Source: VAZQ01 sp963725065
GTDB taxonomy: Bacteria; Pseudomonadota; Alphaproteobacteria; Rhizobiales; Xanthobacteraceae
Assembly (NCBI GenBank): GCA_963725065.1
Contig: CAVRXD010000026.1
Span: 182,761-246,760 of the forward strand
Reading direction: 5' to 3'
Length of the DNA: 64,000 bases
Shown: piece by piece, positions 35,730-42,881 of the stretch
Position numbering within the stretch: the first letter of the stretch is position 1
How the letters are laid out: each line of letters starts with the position of its first letter
Notes under the pieces: generated by a model
Database searches by the model: none
The model's input: the letters and a program-made list of their open reading frames with translations, nothing else
What the model was told of the DNA's origin: nothing
Position numbers and translations under genes: made by a program

Positions 35730-36713
35730 TTACTGCGGAGGATTGGTCGCGGCGAGTTGCTTGGCGATCGGCGCCCAACGCGCGGTCTCGGTCTCGATAA
35801 ATTTTGTGAATTCCGCCGGCGACATCAGTCGCGATTCGATGGCGTCGAGCGCGAGCCGCTTCTGCACGTCGGGCAACTGCATGGCCTTGAGGGTTTCGCG
35901 GCTCGTCTTTTCAACAATGTCGCTCGGCAACCGCGCCGGTCCCGACAGTGAGAACCAGGTCGCCGCAACCAGGTCCTGGCCGACCTCCCGGAAGGTCGGG
36001 ATGTTGGGAAAATTCGGGATGCGCTTTTCGGTGGAGACCGCGAGCGCCAGCACCTTGCCGGCGCGGATCTGCTCGGCGGCGGACGAGAACGTCATCGTTC
36101 CGAGTTTGACGTGCCCGGCCAGGAGATCGGTCAGTGCGGGGCCCGCGCCTTTGTACGGGATGTGACTGACCTTGTAGCCTTCCTGCTGCGCCAGATATTC
36201 GCCGACCAGGTATCCGTGCGAGCCCGTCCCCGGCGAGATGTAGCTCAGCGGCTCCTTGGACGCGCGCGCGATGGCGAGAAAGTCTTTGTAGGTGGTCGCG
36301 CCCAGCGAGGGATGCACGATCATGACCACGGGCGGGCCGCCGAGATAGGCGATGTGGGTGAAGTCGCGCAGCCCGTCGTAGCCCGCCTTGGGATTGAATA
36401 CCGGCGAGATGACGTTGGAGGCGATGCTGGAGACGACGAGAGTGTAGCCGTCGGGCTCGGCTGCCGCGCCCGCCTGCGCGCCCACGATGCCGCCTGCGCC
36501 GCCGCGGTTTTCGATGAAGAACTGTTCGCGGAAGGCGGTGGAGAGGTGGTCGGCGATGATCCGGCCGAGCGTGTCGGCGGCGCCGCCGGCGGCGAACGGC
36601 GCGATGATCCTGACCGGCCGGTTCGGCCAGTTCTGCGCCTGCGCCGAGGCGCCGGCGAGGCAGGCGAATGCCGCGGCGGTGAGGACTATTGCGCGAAGTC
36701 TCAGCATGAGCAT
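35730..36713 (-). CDS. Bug/TctC family substrate-binding protein
   Basis: Intact Bug protein of 327 aa. The signal peptide ends GASAQA|QNWPNRPV. The mature part contains IIAPFAAGGAAD, EPDGYTLVVS, SHIPYKGAGPALTDLLAGH and FPNIPTFREVG. Starts at 36713 or 36707 (second ATG) are both possible. It faces the Rieske dioxygenase operon, and no TctA/TctB gene is nearby. The ligand is unknown. Confidence 0.92.
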   Translation of the reverse strand: MLMLRLRAIVLTAAAFACLAGASAQAQNWPNRPVRIIAPFAAGGAADTLGRIIADHLSTAFREQFFIENRGGAGGIVGAQAGAAAEPDGYTLVVSSIASNVISPVFNPKAGYDGLRDFTHIAYLGGPPVVMIVHPSLGATTYKDFLAIARASKEPLSYISPGTGSHGYLVGEYLAQQEGYKVSHIPYKGAGPALTDLLAGHVKLGTMTFSSAAEQIRAGKVLALAVSTEKRIPNFPNIPTFREVGQDLVAATWFSLSGPARLPSDIVEKTSRETLKAMQLPDVQKRLALDAIESRLMSPAEFTKFIETETARWAPIAKQLAATNPPQ

Positions 36714-36859
36714 GACCGTCGGTTGGCGAATGTCCCCCCGACTTTAGCCCAAGTCCAAACTCCCGTCATGGCGCGTTGGTGGGCAGCGACAAACTGACCC
36801 CCGCCGCGACGAGACGGCGGCCGCGCGCGGTCGGCGCCGCCCGCGACAATCCGCTCCTG

Positions 36860-36875
36860 TGTGACGTGCATCACA
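36860..36875. promoter_or_regulatory. Perfect CRP-type palindrome TGTGA-N6-TCACA
   Basis: TGTGACGTGCATCACA matches the classic CRP consensus on both arms. It lies 70 bases upstream of a 30-codon ORF (36946) and 146 bases before the start of the oppositely oriented Bug gene (36713). A CRP/FNR-family protein is the expected binder. The target gene is inferred from position. Confidence 0.7.
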
Positions 36876-36945
36876 GACCTGGCGGCGGATCAGAGACTAA
36901 AAATTCCACGCTCGAGGCTGCCAATGCAAGTAGGAGGACGCGTCG

Positions 36946-37038
36946 ATGTTAGGCTTTGTGTTTCACCCCGATCTGCTCTGGCTCGCGGTTGCGTTCGTCA
37001 CCGTGATGGCCGGCATGCTGGCCGCGGCGCCCGAATAG
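36946..37038 (+). CDS. Small hydrophobic membrane peptide (30 aa)
   Basis: A 30-residue ORF beginning MLGFVFHPDLLWL and ending AAAPE. Residues 10-27 form one hydrophobic helix, so it should insert in the inner membrane. A strong TAGGAGG lies eight bases upstream of the ATG, and a perfect CRP-type site lies 70 bases upstream. Nothing else in this 330-base stretch looks coding. I do not recognise the family; small membrane peptides often adjust a transporter or oxidase. It could be chance, but the ribosome site and regulatory palindrome argue for a real gene. Confidence 0.55.
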   Translation: MLGFVFHPDLLWLAVAFVTVMAGMLAAAPE

Positions 37039-37047
37039 GCAATCGCC

Positions 37048-37701
37048 TCAAGCGGCGCTGGCGGCCGGCATCGCGGTCTGCGCCAGCGTCTTCTGCCAGG
37101 CCGGCAGCGCACTCAGCGTGCCGTACCAGCGTTTGATCTCACCGTAAGGTTCGATCGGGTAGTGCGCGATGTCGGCAAGTTTCATTGCCGCGCCGAGCGA
37201 GAAATCCGCGACCGTCAGGGTATCGCCGGTAACGAACGGCTTGCCCTTGAGTTGGCCGTCCAACACCTTGCCGACGCGGTGGAAGGCCTCGGTGCCTTTG
37301 GCAACGGCCGCCATGTCGGGCTCGCCGCTGCGCAAGACGAACGGCTTGACCACGTATTCGTAGGCGAAGACCGCGCAGGCCGGGTCCCAATGCGCGAGGT
37401 CCCAGAACTGCCAGCGCGTCACGTCGAAGCGGGCGCGCTCGTCCTTGGGCAGCAGGCCGCTCTCGGGTTTCTTCGATGCAAGATACTGGCAGATCGCGTT
37501 CGACTCCCACAGCACGTAGTCGCCATCCTTGAGTGTGGGCATGCGCATGTTGGGATTGAGCGCGCCGTATTGCGGCGTCATGTGCTCGCCCTTCGGCAGG
37601 TCGAGCAGGCGCAGCGTCCATTCGAGCCCGAGATGGTTCGCCACCGCCATCGTTTTGAATGCGCGCGGGCTCGGCGGGAAGACATAGAGTTCGATGCTCA
37701 T
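37048..37701 (-). CDS. Glutathione S-transferase family protein
   Basis: 217-aa cytosolic GST. The thioredoxin-like N-terminal domain starts MSIELYVFPPSPRAFKTM, with Ser11 as the likely glutathione-activating residue; PNMRMPTL (about 49-56, cis-Pro) and ESNAICQYLA (glutathione-binding Glu-Ser, about 66-75) follow. The helical C-terminal domain includes LTVADFSLGAAM. AGGAG precedes the ATG at 37701; longer in-frame extensions lack support. It lies 59 bases downstream of the SRPBCC gene and may belong to the ArsR-controlled operon. GSTs in such clusters can open rings or isomerise maleyl compounds, but that is not shown here. Confidence 0.92.
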   Translation of the reverse strand: MSIELYVFPPSPRAFKTMAVANHLGLEWTLRLLDLPKGEHMTPQYGALNPNMRMPTLKDGDYVLWESNAICQYLASKKPESGLLPKDERARFDVTRWQFWDLAHWDPACAVFAYEYVVKPFVLRSGEPDMAAVAKGTEAFHRVGKVLDGQLKGKPFVTGDTLTVADFSLGAAMKLADIAHYPIEPYGEIKRWYGTLSALPAWQKTLAQTAMPAASAA

Positions 37702-37760
37702 GGGATGCTCCTTTCGTAATCTCGGTTGCAGTCTGCACAGTCGTGCTTGCGCCCCAGTGT

Positions 37761-38240
37761 CTATGTGCCTGAGGCCTCGGCTTCGCGCTTGAAGTGCTCC
37801 AGCATGCCGGGCCAGCCGCCGTCGACATCCTTGCGCAGGGACGCGCCGCCCTCGGCGCCCAGCCGCTCGAACTTGCGGTGCTCCAATTCCACCACGGTCG
37901 CATCGGCGCCTTCGGCGGTGAACCTGACCTCGACCTCGGAACTCACCGTGGTGTCGGGTTGCCAGGCGCTGTTGATGTCCCAACTGATGACGAAGCGTTG
38001 CGGCGGCTCCCACACCAGCACCTTGCCGACCTCGGTTTGCGACCCGTCCTCGCCCAGCTCGTACCAGCGTCCGCCCAGCCGCGGCTCCATCACCGCCATC
38101 TTCAGCGGCGATTTGCCGATGGTTGCCTTGCGCGGCCACCAGCGTCCCAGCCCGGATGTGAACACCTCGAATGCGTGATCCCGGCTGGCATTGACGCGAA
38201 TGCTCTTGCGCACCGGCGCGATCGTAACCGTAACTGTCAT
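37761..38240 (-). CDS. SRPBCC (AHSA1-like) domain protein
   Basis: 159-aa START/Bet-v1-fold protein of the AHSA1 family. Segments are IRVNASRDHAFEVFTSGLGRWW at the start, then EPRLGGRWYE and, at the end, GWPGMLEHF. It overlaps the ArsR gene by four bases, a pairing very common for these proteins, where ArsR controls an AHSA1-like partner of unclear function. It probably binds a hydrophobic ligand in the cytoplasm. The glutathione transferase gene follows. Confidence 0.92.
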   Translation of the reverse strand: MTVTVTIAPVRKSIRVNASRDHAFEVFTSGLGRWWPRKATIGKSPLKMAVMEPRLGGRWYELGEDGSQTEVGKVLVWEPPQRFVISWDINSAWQPDTTVSSEVEVRFTAEGADATVVELEHRKFERLGAEGGASLRKDVDGGWPGMLEHFKREAEASGT

Positions 38241-38563
38241 CGGTCTCGGTCCTTTTTGTGGTCGCTCGCGCTCTCGGCTTCGGCCTGGAATGCCGCCAGC
38301 GCCTGGTCCCAGAACTGGTCGAGCCAGCCCCGCAGCGCCCCGAGCCCGTGCGGGTCGATGTAGTAGACGCGGCGGGTCCCCTCGGGGTGGTCCGCCACCA
38401 GACCCGCCTCCTTCAAAACCTTGAGATGTTGCGACACCGCCGGGCGGCTGACGGGCATGCCGCGTGCGATCGCGCCGACCGGTTGCGGCCCGGATCTCAG
38501 CCGCTCGAACACCTGCCTGCGCGTGGGATCGGCAAGCGCCGCCAAGGCCGCTTCGTAAGCCAT
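38237..38563 (-). CDS. ArsR family transcriptional regulator
   Basis: 108-aa winged-helix repressor. The N-terminus AALADPTRRQVFERL and the recognition helix PVSRPAVSQHLKVLKEAGLV (about 37-56) are typical. There is no CxC metal motif, so it is probably not a metal sensor; many SRPBCC-linked ArsR proteins lack one. A perfect palindrome, CCGTAAGCT-AA-AGCTTACGG, lies six bases upstream of the start codon and is almost surely its operator. It heads the operon with the SRPBCC and perhaps the GST gene. Confidence 0.93.
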   Translation of the reverse strand: MAYEAALAALADPTRRQVFERLRSGPQPVGAIARGMPVSRPAVSQHLKVLKEAGLVADHPEGTRRVYYIDPHGLGALRGWLDQFWDQALAAFQAEAESASDHKKDRDR

Positions 38564-38569
38564 AACTTA

Positions 38570-38589
38570 CCGTAAGCTAAAGCTTACGG
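38570..38589. promoter_or_regulatory. ArsR operator: perfect palindrome CCGTAAGCT-AA-AGCTTACGG
   Basis: Nine-base arms around AA, ending six bases upstream of the ArsR start codon at 38563. Position and symmetry fit autorepression. A further half copy, CTTACCGTAAG, overlaps at 38566-38576. Confidence 0.8.
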
Positions 38590-38800
38590 AGAGTCAAGGA
38601 CGCGGGATTAGATGGCAGCAACGATCGTAATGACGGAGGCGGCGGCATTGTCTGATGCGGCGGTCGCGCTCGAGAGCGACGCAATGAAGATTGACGCAAT
38701 AGCGCCCGGCTCGAAGCAATAGCGGCGAAGCCACTCCCGTACGGACGCTGTCTGCTCAGCAAGAGTGCTTCTTGCTGAGAGCCGGCACACGGACGCGCGC

Positions 38801-40261
38801 ATGCCTCAACCGGAACGGTATGAAATCCTGATCCTCGGCAGTGGAGAGGGCGGCAAGCTCCTGGCCTGGGAGCTGGCGCGGGCCGGGCGACGGACGGCGG
38901 TCGTGGAGCGGCGATGGATCGGGGGCTCCTGTCCCAACATTGCCTGCCTGCCCACCAAGGACGAGATTTGGAGTGCGAAGGTCGCGCATCAGGTGCGTCA
39001 CGGCGCGCAGTTCGGCGCGATGACCGGCCCCGTCGTCATCGACATGCCGACGGTTCGCCGGCGCAAGCGCGCCATGGTCGATGCCCAGATCGCCGCGCAC
39101 TTGCAGAACTACAAGGCGAGCGGCGCCGAGCTGATCATGGGGTCAGGGCGTTTTGTGGCGCCGAAAACGCTCGAGGTCTGCCTCAACGACGGCGGGACGC
39201 GTGTGCTCACGGGCGAGAAGGTTTTCCTCAACATCGGAACGCACGCCACCATTCCGAACGTTCCAGGTCTCGAAGCGGCACGGCCGCTCACCCATGTCGA
39301 GGCTCTGGAGCTCGACTATGTGCCGGCGCATCTGATCGTGCTCGGCGGCGGCTACGTCGGCCTCGAGCTGGCCCAGGCTCACCGTCGCTTCGGCAGCCGC
39401 GTCACGGTCATCGAGCATGGACCTCGGCTCATGGGCGGCCGCGAGGACCCCGACGTCGCCGATGAGATGCAGCGGATTCTTTGCGATGACGGCATCGATG
39501 TTGTCACGTCCGCCGAGACGTTGCGGGTGCACGGCCGGTCCGGCGAGGACGTCGGCATCGTCGTGCGCACCGCCGCCGGCGAGCGAAACATCGCGGGCAG
39601 CGACATCCTGGTGGCGTCGGGCCGCACGCCGAACACCGCCGGGATCGGCCTCGCCGAGGCCGGCGTCGAGCTGGACACGCGCGGCTACATCCGCGTCAAC
39701 GGTCGGCTGGAGACGAGCGCCCCCGACGTCTGGGCCCTTGGGGAATGCGCCGGCAGCCCCCAGTTCACGCACGTCTCCCACGACGATTTTCGGATCATCC
39801 GGGACAATCTCGCCGGCGGCCAGCGCAGCACCCGCGGTCGCCTGGTGCCCTACTGCATGTTCACGGATCCTCCGCTCGCCCGGGTGGGACTGAGCGAGAC
39901 CGAGGCGCAGCGCCAGGGCGTCGCGACGCGCGTCGCGAAGCTGCCGACGAGCGCCGTGCTGCGCGCAAAGACGACCGGGGAGACACAAGGCTTCATGAAG
40001 GTTCTTGTCGGCGCGAGCGACGATCGCATTCTCGGTTTCACCATGATCGGCGCCGAGGCGGGCGAGGTCGTGTCCGTGGTGCAGATGACGATGCTTGCGG
40101 AGTTGCCCTATCCCGTGCTCGGCGAGGCCATTCTCGCGCACCCGACGATGGCGGAGGGACTGGGCTTCTTGTTCTCGAATGTGCCGCCTGTGTCGACGCC
40201 CCGGGTCACCCCGGACAGTGCGTCGTTGGCGCCCGCGGGCCCGTTGGCCCTCGGCGCATAG
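38801..40261 (+). CDS. Pyridine nucleotide-disulfide oxidoreductase (dihydrolipoyl dehydrogenase/mercuric reductase-like)
   Basis: 486-aa flavoprotein. The FAD motif is GSGEGG near residues 13-18. The redox-active disulfide is GGSCPNIACLPTK (CxxxxC, about 41-53). NAD-binding LGGGYVGLELAQ follows, then the second FAD motif DVWALGECAG, and the C-terminal HPTMAE supplies the His-Glu pair. So the active site is complete. The AxA lead of LPD and the extra mercury cysteines of MerA are absent, which leaves the true substrate open. It starts at an ATG at 38801 and is divergent from the ArsR operon with 237 bases between starts. It is not linked to any 2-oxoacid dehydrogenase genes. Confidence 0.88.
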   Translation: MPQPERYEILILGSGEGGKLLAWELARAGRRTAVVERRWIGGSCPNIACLPTKDEIWSAKVAHQVRHGAQFGAMTGPVVIDMPTVRRRKRAMVDAQIAAHLQNYKASGAELIMGSGRFVAPKTLEVCLNDGGTRVLTGEKVFLNIGTHATIPNVPGLEAARPLTHVEALELDYVPAHLIVLGGGYVGLELAQAHRRFGSRVTVIEHGPRLMGGREDPDVADEMQRILCDDGIDVVTSAETLRVHGRSGEDVGIVVRTAAGERNIAGSDILVASGRTPNTAGIGLAEAGVELDTRGYIRVNGRLETSAPDVWALGECAGSPQFTHVSHDDFRIIRDNLAGGQRSTRGRLVPYCMFTDPPLARVGLSETEAQRQGVATRVAKLPTSAVLRAKTTGETQGFMKVLVGASDDRILGFTMIGAEAGEVVSVVQMTMLAELPYPVLGEAILAHPTMAEGLGFLFSNVPPVSTPRVTPDSASLAPAGPLALGA

Positions 40262-40433
40262 AATGCGCGGCATCTCTGTCAGGAAGGCGAGGCGGGAGTG
40301 GCCATTTATTGCAGCAACAGGCCCGTACTCCCGCCACTCGTCGATCGTTTGGTCGAACGCGATCAGTAGCCTTCAGATTTGCGGGACGTCGGCACAGCGC
40401 CGATGCCCGGCGTTTGACCGGATTCGTCCCGGG

Positions 40434-40574
40434 TTAGTCGCAGTATGGGCCGGTCCAGGTGCCTGAGCTGTCGTACTGCATTGTGCTGTGTCCGCAGGTC
40501 GTGGGAGCAGCAGACGCCGGAACGGCGTAGATGACGGCCATCGCGAAAGCGAGGGCCAAAGCAATCTTGGACAT
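40434..40574 (-). CDS. Small secreted peptide with two cysteines (46 aa)
   Basis: A short ORF starting MSKIALALAFAMAVIYAVPASAAP, a clear signal peptide with an ASA cleavage site, followed by about 22 mature residues containing two cysteines (TTCGHS and PYCD) that could form one disulfide. AGGAGA lies seven bases upstream of the ATG at 40574. I do not recognise the family. It is divergent from the oxalate-decarboxylase-like gene, with a strong palindrome between them (40658-40683). Its size makes automated detection unlikely. Confidence 0.65.
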   Translation of the reverse strand: MSKIALALAFAMAVIYAVPASAAPTTCGHSTMQYDSSGTWTGPYCD

Positions 40575-40657
40575 GGTCATTCTCCTCGTATGGGGCCGGA
40601 ATTGGCCTGCCTATGAGGTAGTGATCGCGTGGGGCAGACGGATTGGCGGACTTGCGG

Positions 40658-40683
40658 TGATTGGCGCTGATTTGCGCCAATCA
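40658..40683. promoter_or_regulatory. Perfect 10-base inverted repeat TGATTGGCGC-N6-GCGCCAATCA
   Basis: Perfect arms with a six-base spacer, in the 289-base region between the divergent small secreted peptide (start 40574) and the bicupin gene (start 40864). It may be an operator for both genes or an RNA hairpin. A related half-site, GATTGGCG, occurs at 40641-40648. No regulator gene is adjacent. Confidence 0.6.
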
Positions 40684-40863
40684 GCACGGCCAGGCGATAC
40701 GGCGATGCGGTGCCGCGCGGTCTGCGCGCAGTGCTCCCGAAGCTGAGGATTGCCGCAAGCACGCTGCAATCGCGGCAAAGACGGCATAGTCGGTTTCTTC
40801 CGAATGAGTGACTGTCCTCGCCGACGCTACCGACGCCAATCACAAAACGTCAGCGAGGACGCC

Positions 40864-42090
40864 ATGGATCCGATCTCCCGTCGCAACGTGTTGACAGCCG
40901 CCGCCGCCGGAACCCTGGCGACGGCGGTGACCGCGGTCGGCGCGCAAGCCGGCGAAACGATGCCGCAGCCCCGCCGCGCCGGCGTGGGCGGCACCAACCC
41001 CGGTCCGAAGAATCCCACCCGTGCGAGTCAGAACCCGGATCTGATCTCCCCGCCGGCAACCGACCACGGTGTGCTGCCGAACCTGCGCTTTTCGTTTGAT
41101 GATGCGCACATGCGCCTCACGACGGGCGGCTGGACCCGGCAGGTCACGGTGCGCGAGCTTGGCATCTCCAAGAACGTCGCCGGCGTGAACATGCGTCTGA
41201 ATGCCGGCGGCGTGCGCGAGCTGCATTGGCACAAGGCCGCCGAGTGGGCCTATATGCTTTATGGGGCGGCGCGAATCACCGCGATCGATGCGCAGGGGCG
41301 AAACTTCGTCGACGATGTCGGCGTCGGCGATCTCTGGTATTTCCCCTCGGGTATTCCCCACTCGATCCAGGGTCTCGGCCCTGATGGCGCCGAGTTCCTG
41401 CTGGTGTTCGACGACGGCGAGTTCGACGAGGACAATACCTTCCTCCTCAGCGACTGGCTCAAGCACACGCCACCGGACGTGCTCGCCAAGAACTTCGGCG
41501 TGCCGGCTTCCATGTTCGACAACGTCCCCGATCCGAGCCAGCTCTACATCTTTCCCGCGCCGGTGCCGGGCCCGATCAGCGCCGACAAGATCGCCGGTGC
41601 GACCGAGGTCCCGCAGCGGTTCAGTCACCGCATGATGGCGCAGGCGCCGATCGCGACCAAGAGCGGAACGGTGCGGATCACGGACACCAAGGTTTTTCCG
41701 GCGTCCAAGACCATCTCCGCGGCCCTGGTCGAGGTCGCCCCCGGCGCGATGCGCGAGATGCACTGGCACCCGAACACGGACGAGTGGCAGTACTACATCG
41801 AAGGGCAGGCGCGGATGGGCGTGTTCGGGGCGTCGGGTCAGGCCCGCACGTTTGATTTCCAGCCCAACGATGTCGGCTTTGTGCCGTTCGCCATGGGCCA
41901 CTATATCGAGAATACCGGCGACACGACGCTGCGTTTTCTGGAGATCTTCAAGAGCGACTACTACGCCGACGTGTCCTTCGATCAGTGGCTGGCGCTCACG
42001 CCGCCGGAACTGGTCAACGCGCATCTGAAGAGCAATGAGCAGCTGATCCGCGCCTTGCGCAAGGACAAGGTGCCGGTCGTGCCGGCATAG
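40864..42090 (+). CDS. Bicupin oxalate decarboxylase family protein, Tat-exported
   Basis: 408-aa protein with a twin-arginine signal (ISRRNVLTAAAAGT, about 4-17), so it is exported folded. It has two manganese-type cupin sites: H121, H123, E127, H166 and H300, H302, E307, H346. The lid loop is FDEDNTF (187-193), which aligns with the SENST lid of Bacillus OxdC and keeps its catalytic Glu (E189). It therefore probably decarboxylates oxalate to formate, although lid changes can shift activity to oxidation. GAGG precedes the ATG. It is followed after 319 bases by a GMC dehydrogenase. Confidence 0.9.
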   Translation: MDPISRRNVLTAAAAGTLATAVTAVGAQAGETMPQPRRAGVGGTNPGPKNPTRASQNPDLISPPATDHGVLPNLRFSFDDAHMRLTTGGWTRQVTVRELGISKNVAGVNMRLNAGGVRELHWHKAAEWAYMLYGAARITAIDAQGRNFVDDVGVGDLWYFPSGIPHSIQGLGPDGAEFLLVFDDGEFDEDNTFLLSDWLKHTPPDVLAKNFGVPASMFDNVPDPSQLYIFPAPVPGPISADKIAGATEVPQRFSHRMMAQAPIATKSGTVRITDTKVFPASKTISAALVEVAPGAMREMHWHPNTDEWQYYIEGQARMGVFGASGQARTFDFQPNDVGFVPFAMGHYIENTGDTTLRFLEIFKSDYYADVSFDQWLALTPPELVNAHLKSNEQLIRALRKDKVPVVPA

Positions 42091-42409
42091 GCTCGCGGAC
42101 CGGTATCTGGAAAAGGTGACCCCGGCACGTCGCTCATGCATTGAGCTGTTCTTCGAGCGGCCTGCCAGGCTGCGGACGCACCGGGTCAATCCGTGTCCAA
42201 TAGTGCCTGCCATGTAACTTGCGGGCTTCGCTGCGCCGCCGATCAAGGCCTCAACTCCGCCCGGACGCAATTTCGCCGCCGGGGCGGCGCCGCGGCTCGA
42301 AATTGCCGCATCTTCCGTGCGATAGTCGCGGTGATGTGTTTCGGATCGAAACCGCTCGGGACCGGAAGGATTGGTCAGGCCGCAAACCGGCGCTGATCGC
42401 GTGACCATC
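42091..42409. other. Intergenic region, no gene seen
   Basis: 319 bases between the bicupin gene and the dehydrogenase small subunit. I see no convincing open frame with a ribosome site, no strong hairpin and no copy of the dispersed repeats. It should hold the promoter of the downstream two-gene operon. Confidence 0.5.
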
Positions 42410-42871
42410 ATGCAATCACCTCCTCACAGCTTCATCGGGCATGTCACCCGCCGGACGACCGTCGCTCTTGGCTTGTCGGCGGTGATATCAAGCCTCTCTC
42501 CAATGGGGAGGACGAGTGCTCAGACGTCCACGCCGGACGCGTTGCAAGCCCGGTTTCTGCGGTGGTCCCGGACTGCGACCGGCTTCGCTGATCTTCCAGC
42601 CGACGCTGCGCGAACGTGCATCGAGCTGCTCTTGCGCTCCGGCATCACGCCGGCGAGCCTGTCCGCGCTCGAGCCGGACACCTATCGCGGCACAGCGTTT
42701 GAGAAGAGACTGCTCGACGCTTGGTATACCGGGCTTTTCAACCTGAACGGATTGTCCGACGTACGAAGTTTCGACACCACCTTGATGTGGCGGGTTGCCG
42801 GCGTGGATCCCTCGCCCGGCCTGTGCCGCGGCGGTCCTGAAAGCTGGGCCTCCGCCCCTTCCAATATCTGA
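42410..42871 (+). CDS. Small (FAD-SLDH / gluconate dehydrogenase-like) subunit with Tat signal
   Basis: 153-aa protein. A twin-arginine leader (HVTRRTTVALGLSAVIS) is followed by a mature domain typical of the sorbitol dehydrogenase small subunit. The tail DAWYTG, then TTLMW, then GLCRGGPESWASAP is characteristic. It accompanies and helps export the FAD-containing GMC subunit encoded 10 bases downstream. The ATG at 42410 gives a good Tat signal; a GTG three codons earlier is possible. No cytochrome c subunit follows, so the electron acceptor is unclear. Confidence 0.83.
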   Translation: MQSPPHSFIGHVTRRTTVALGLSAVISSLSPMGRTSAQTSTPDALQARFLRWSRTATGFADLPADAARTCIELLLRSGITPASLSALEPDTYRGTAFEKRLLDAWYTGLFNLNGLSDVRSFDTTLMWRVAGVDPSPGLCRGGPESWASAPSNI

Positions 42872-42881
42872 AGAGAGTCTT

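Noticed and set aside
38801..40261. Annotation as mercuric reductase
   Set aside because: There is no N-terminal heavy-metal domain, no C-terminal vicinal cysteines and no mer genes nearby.
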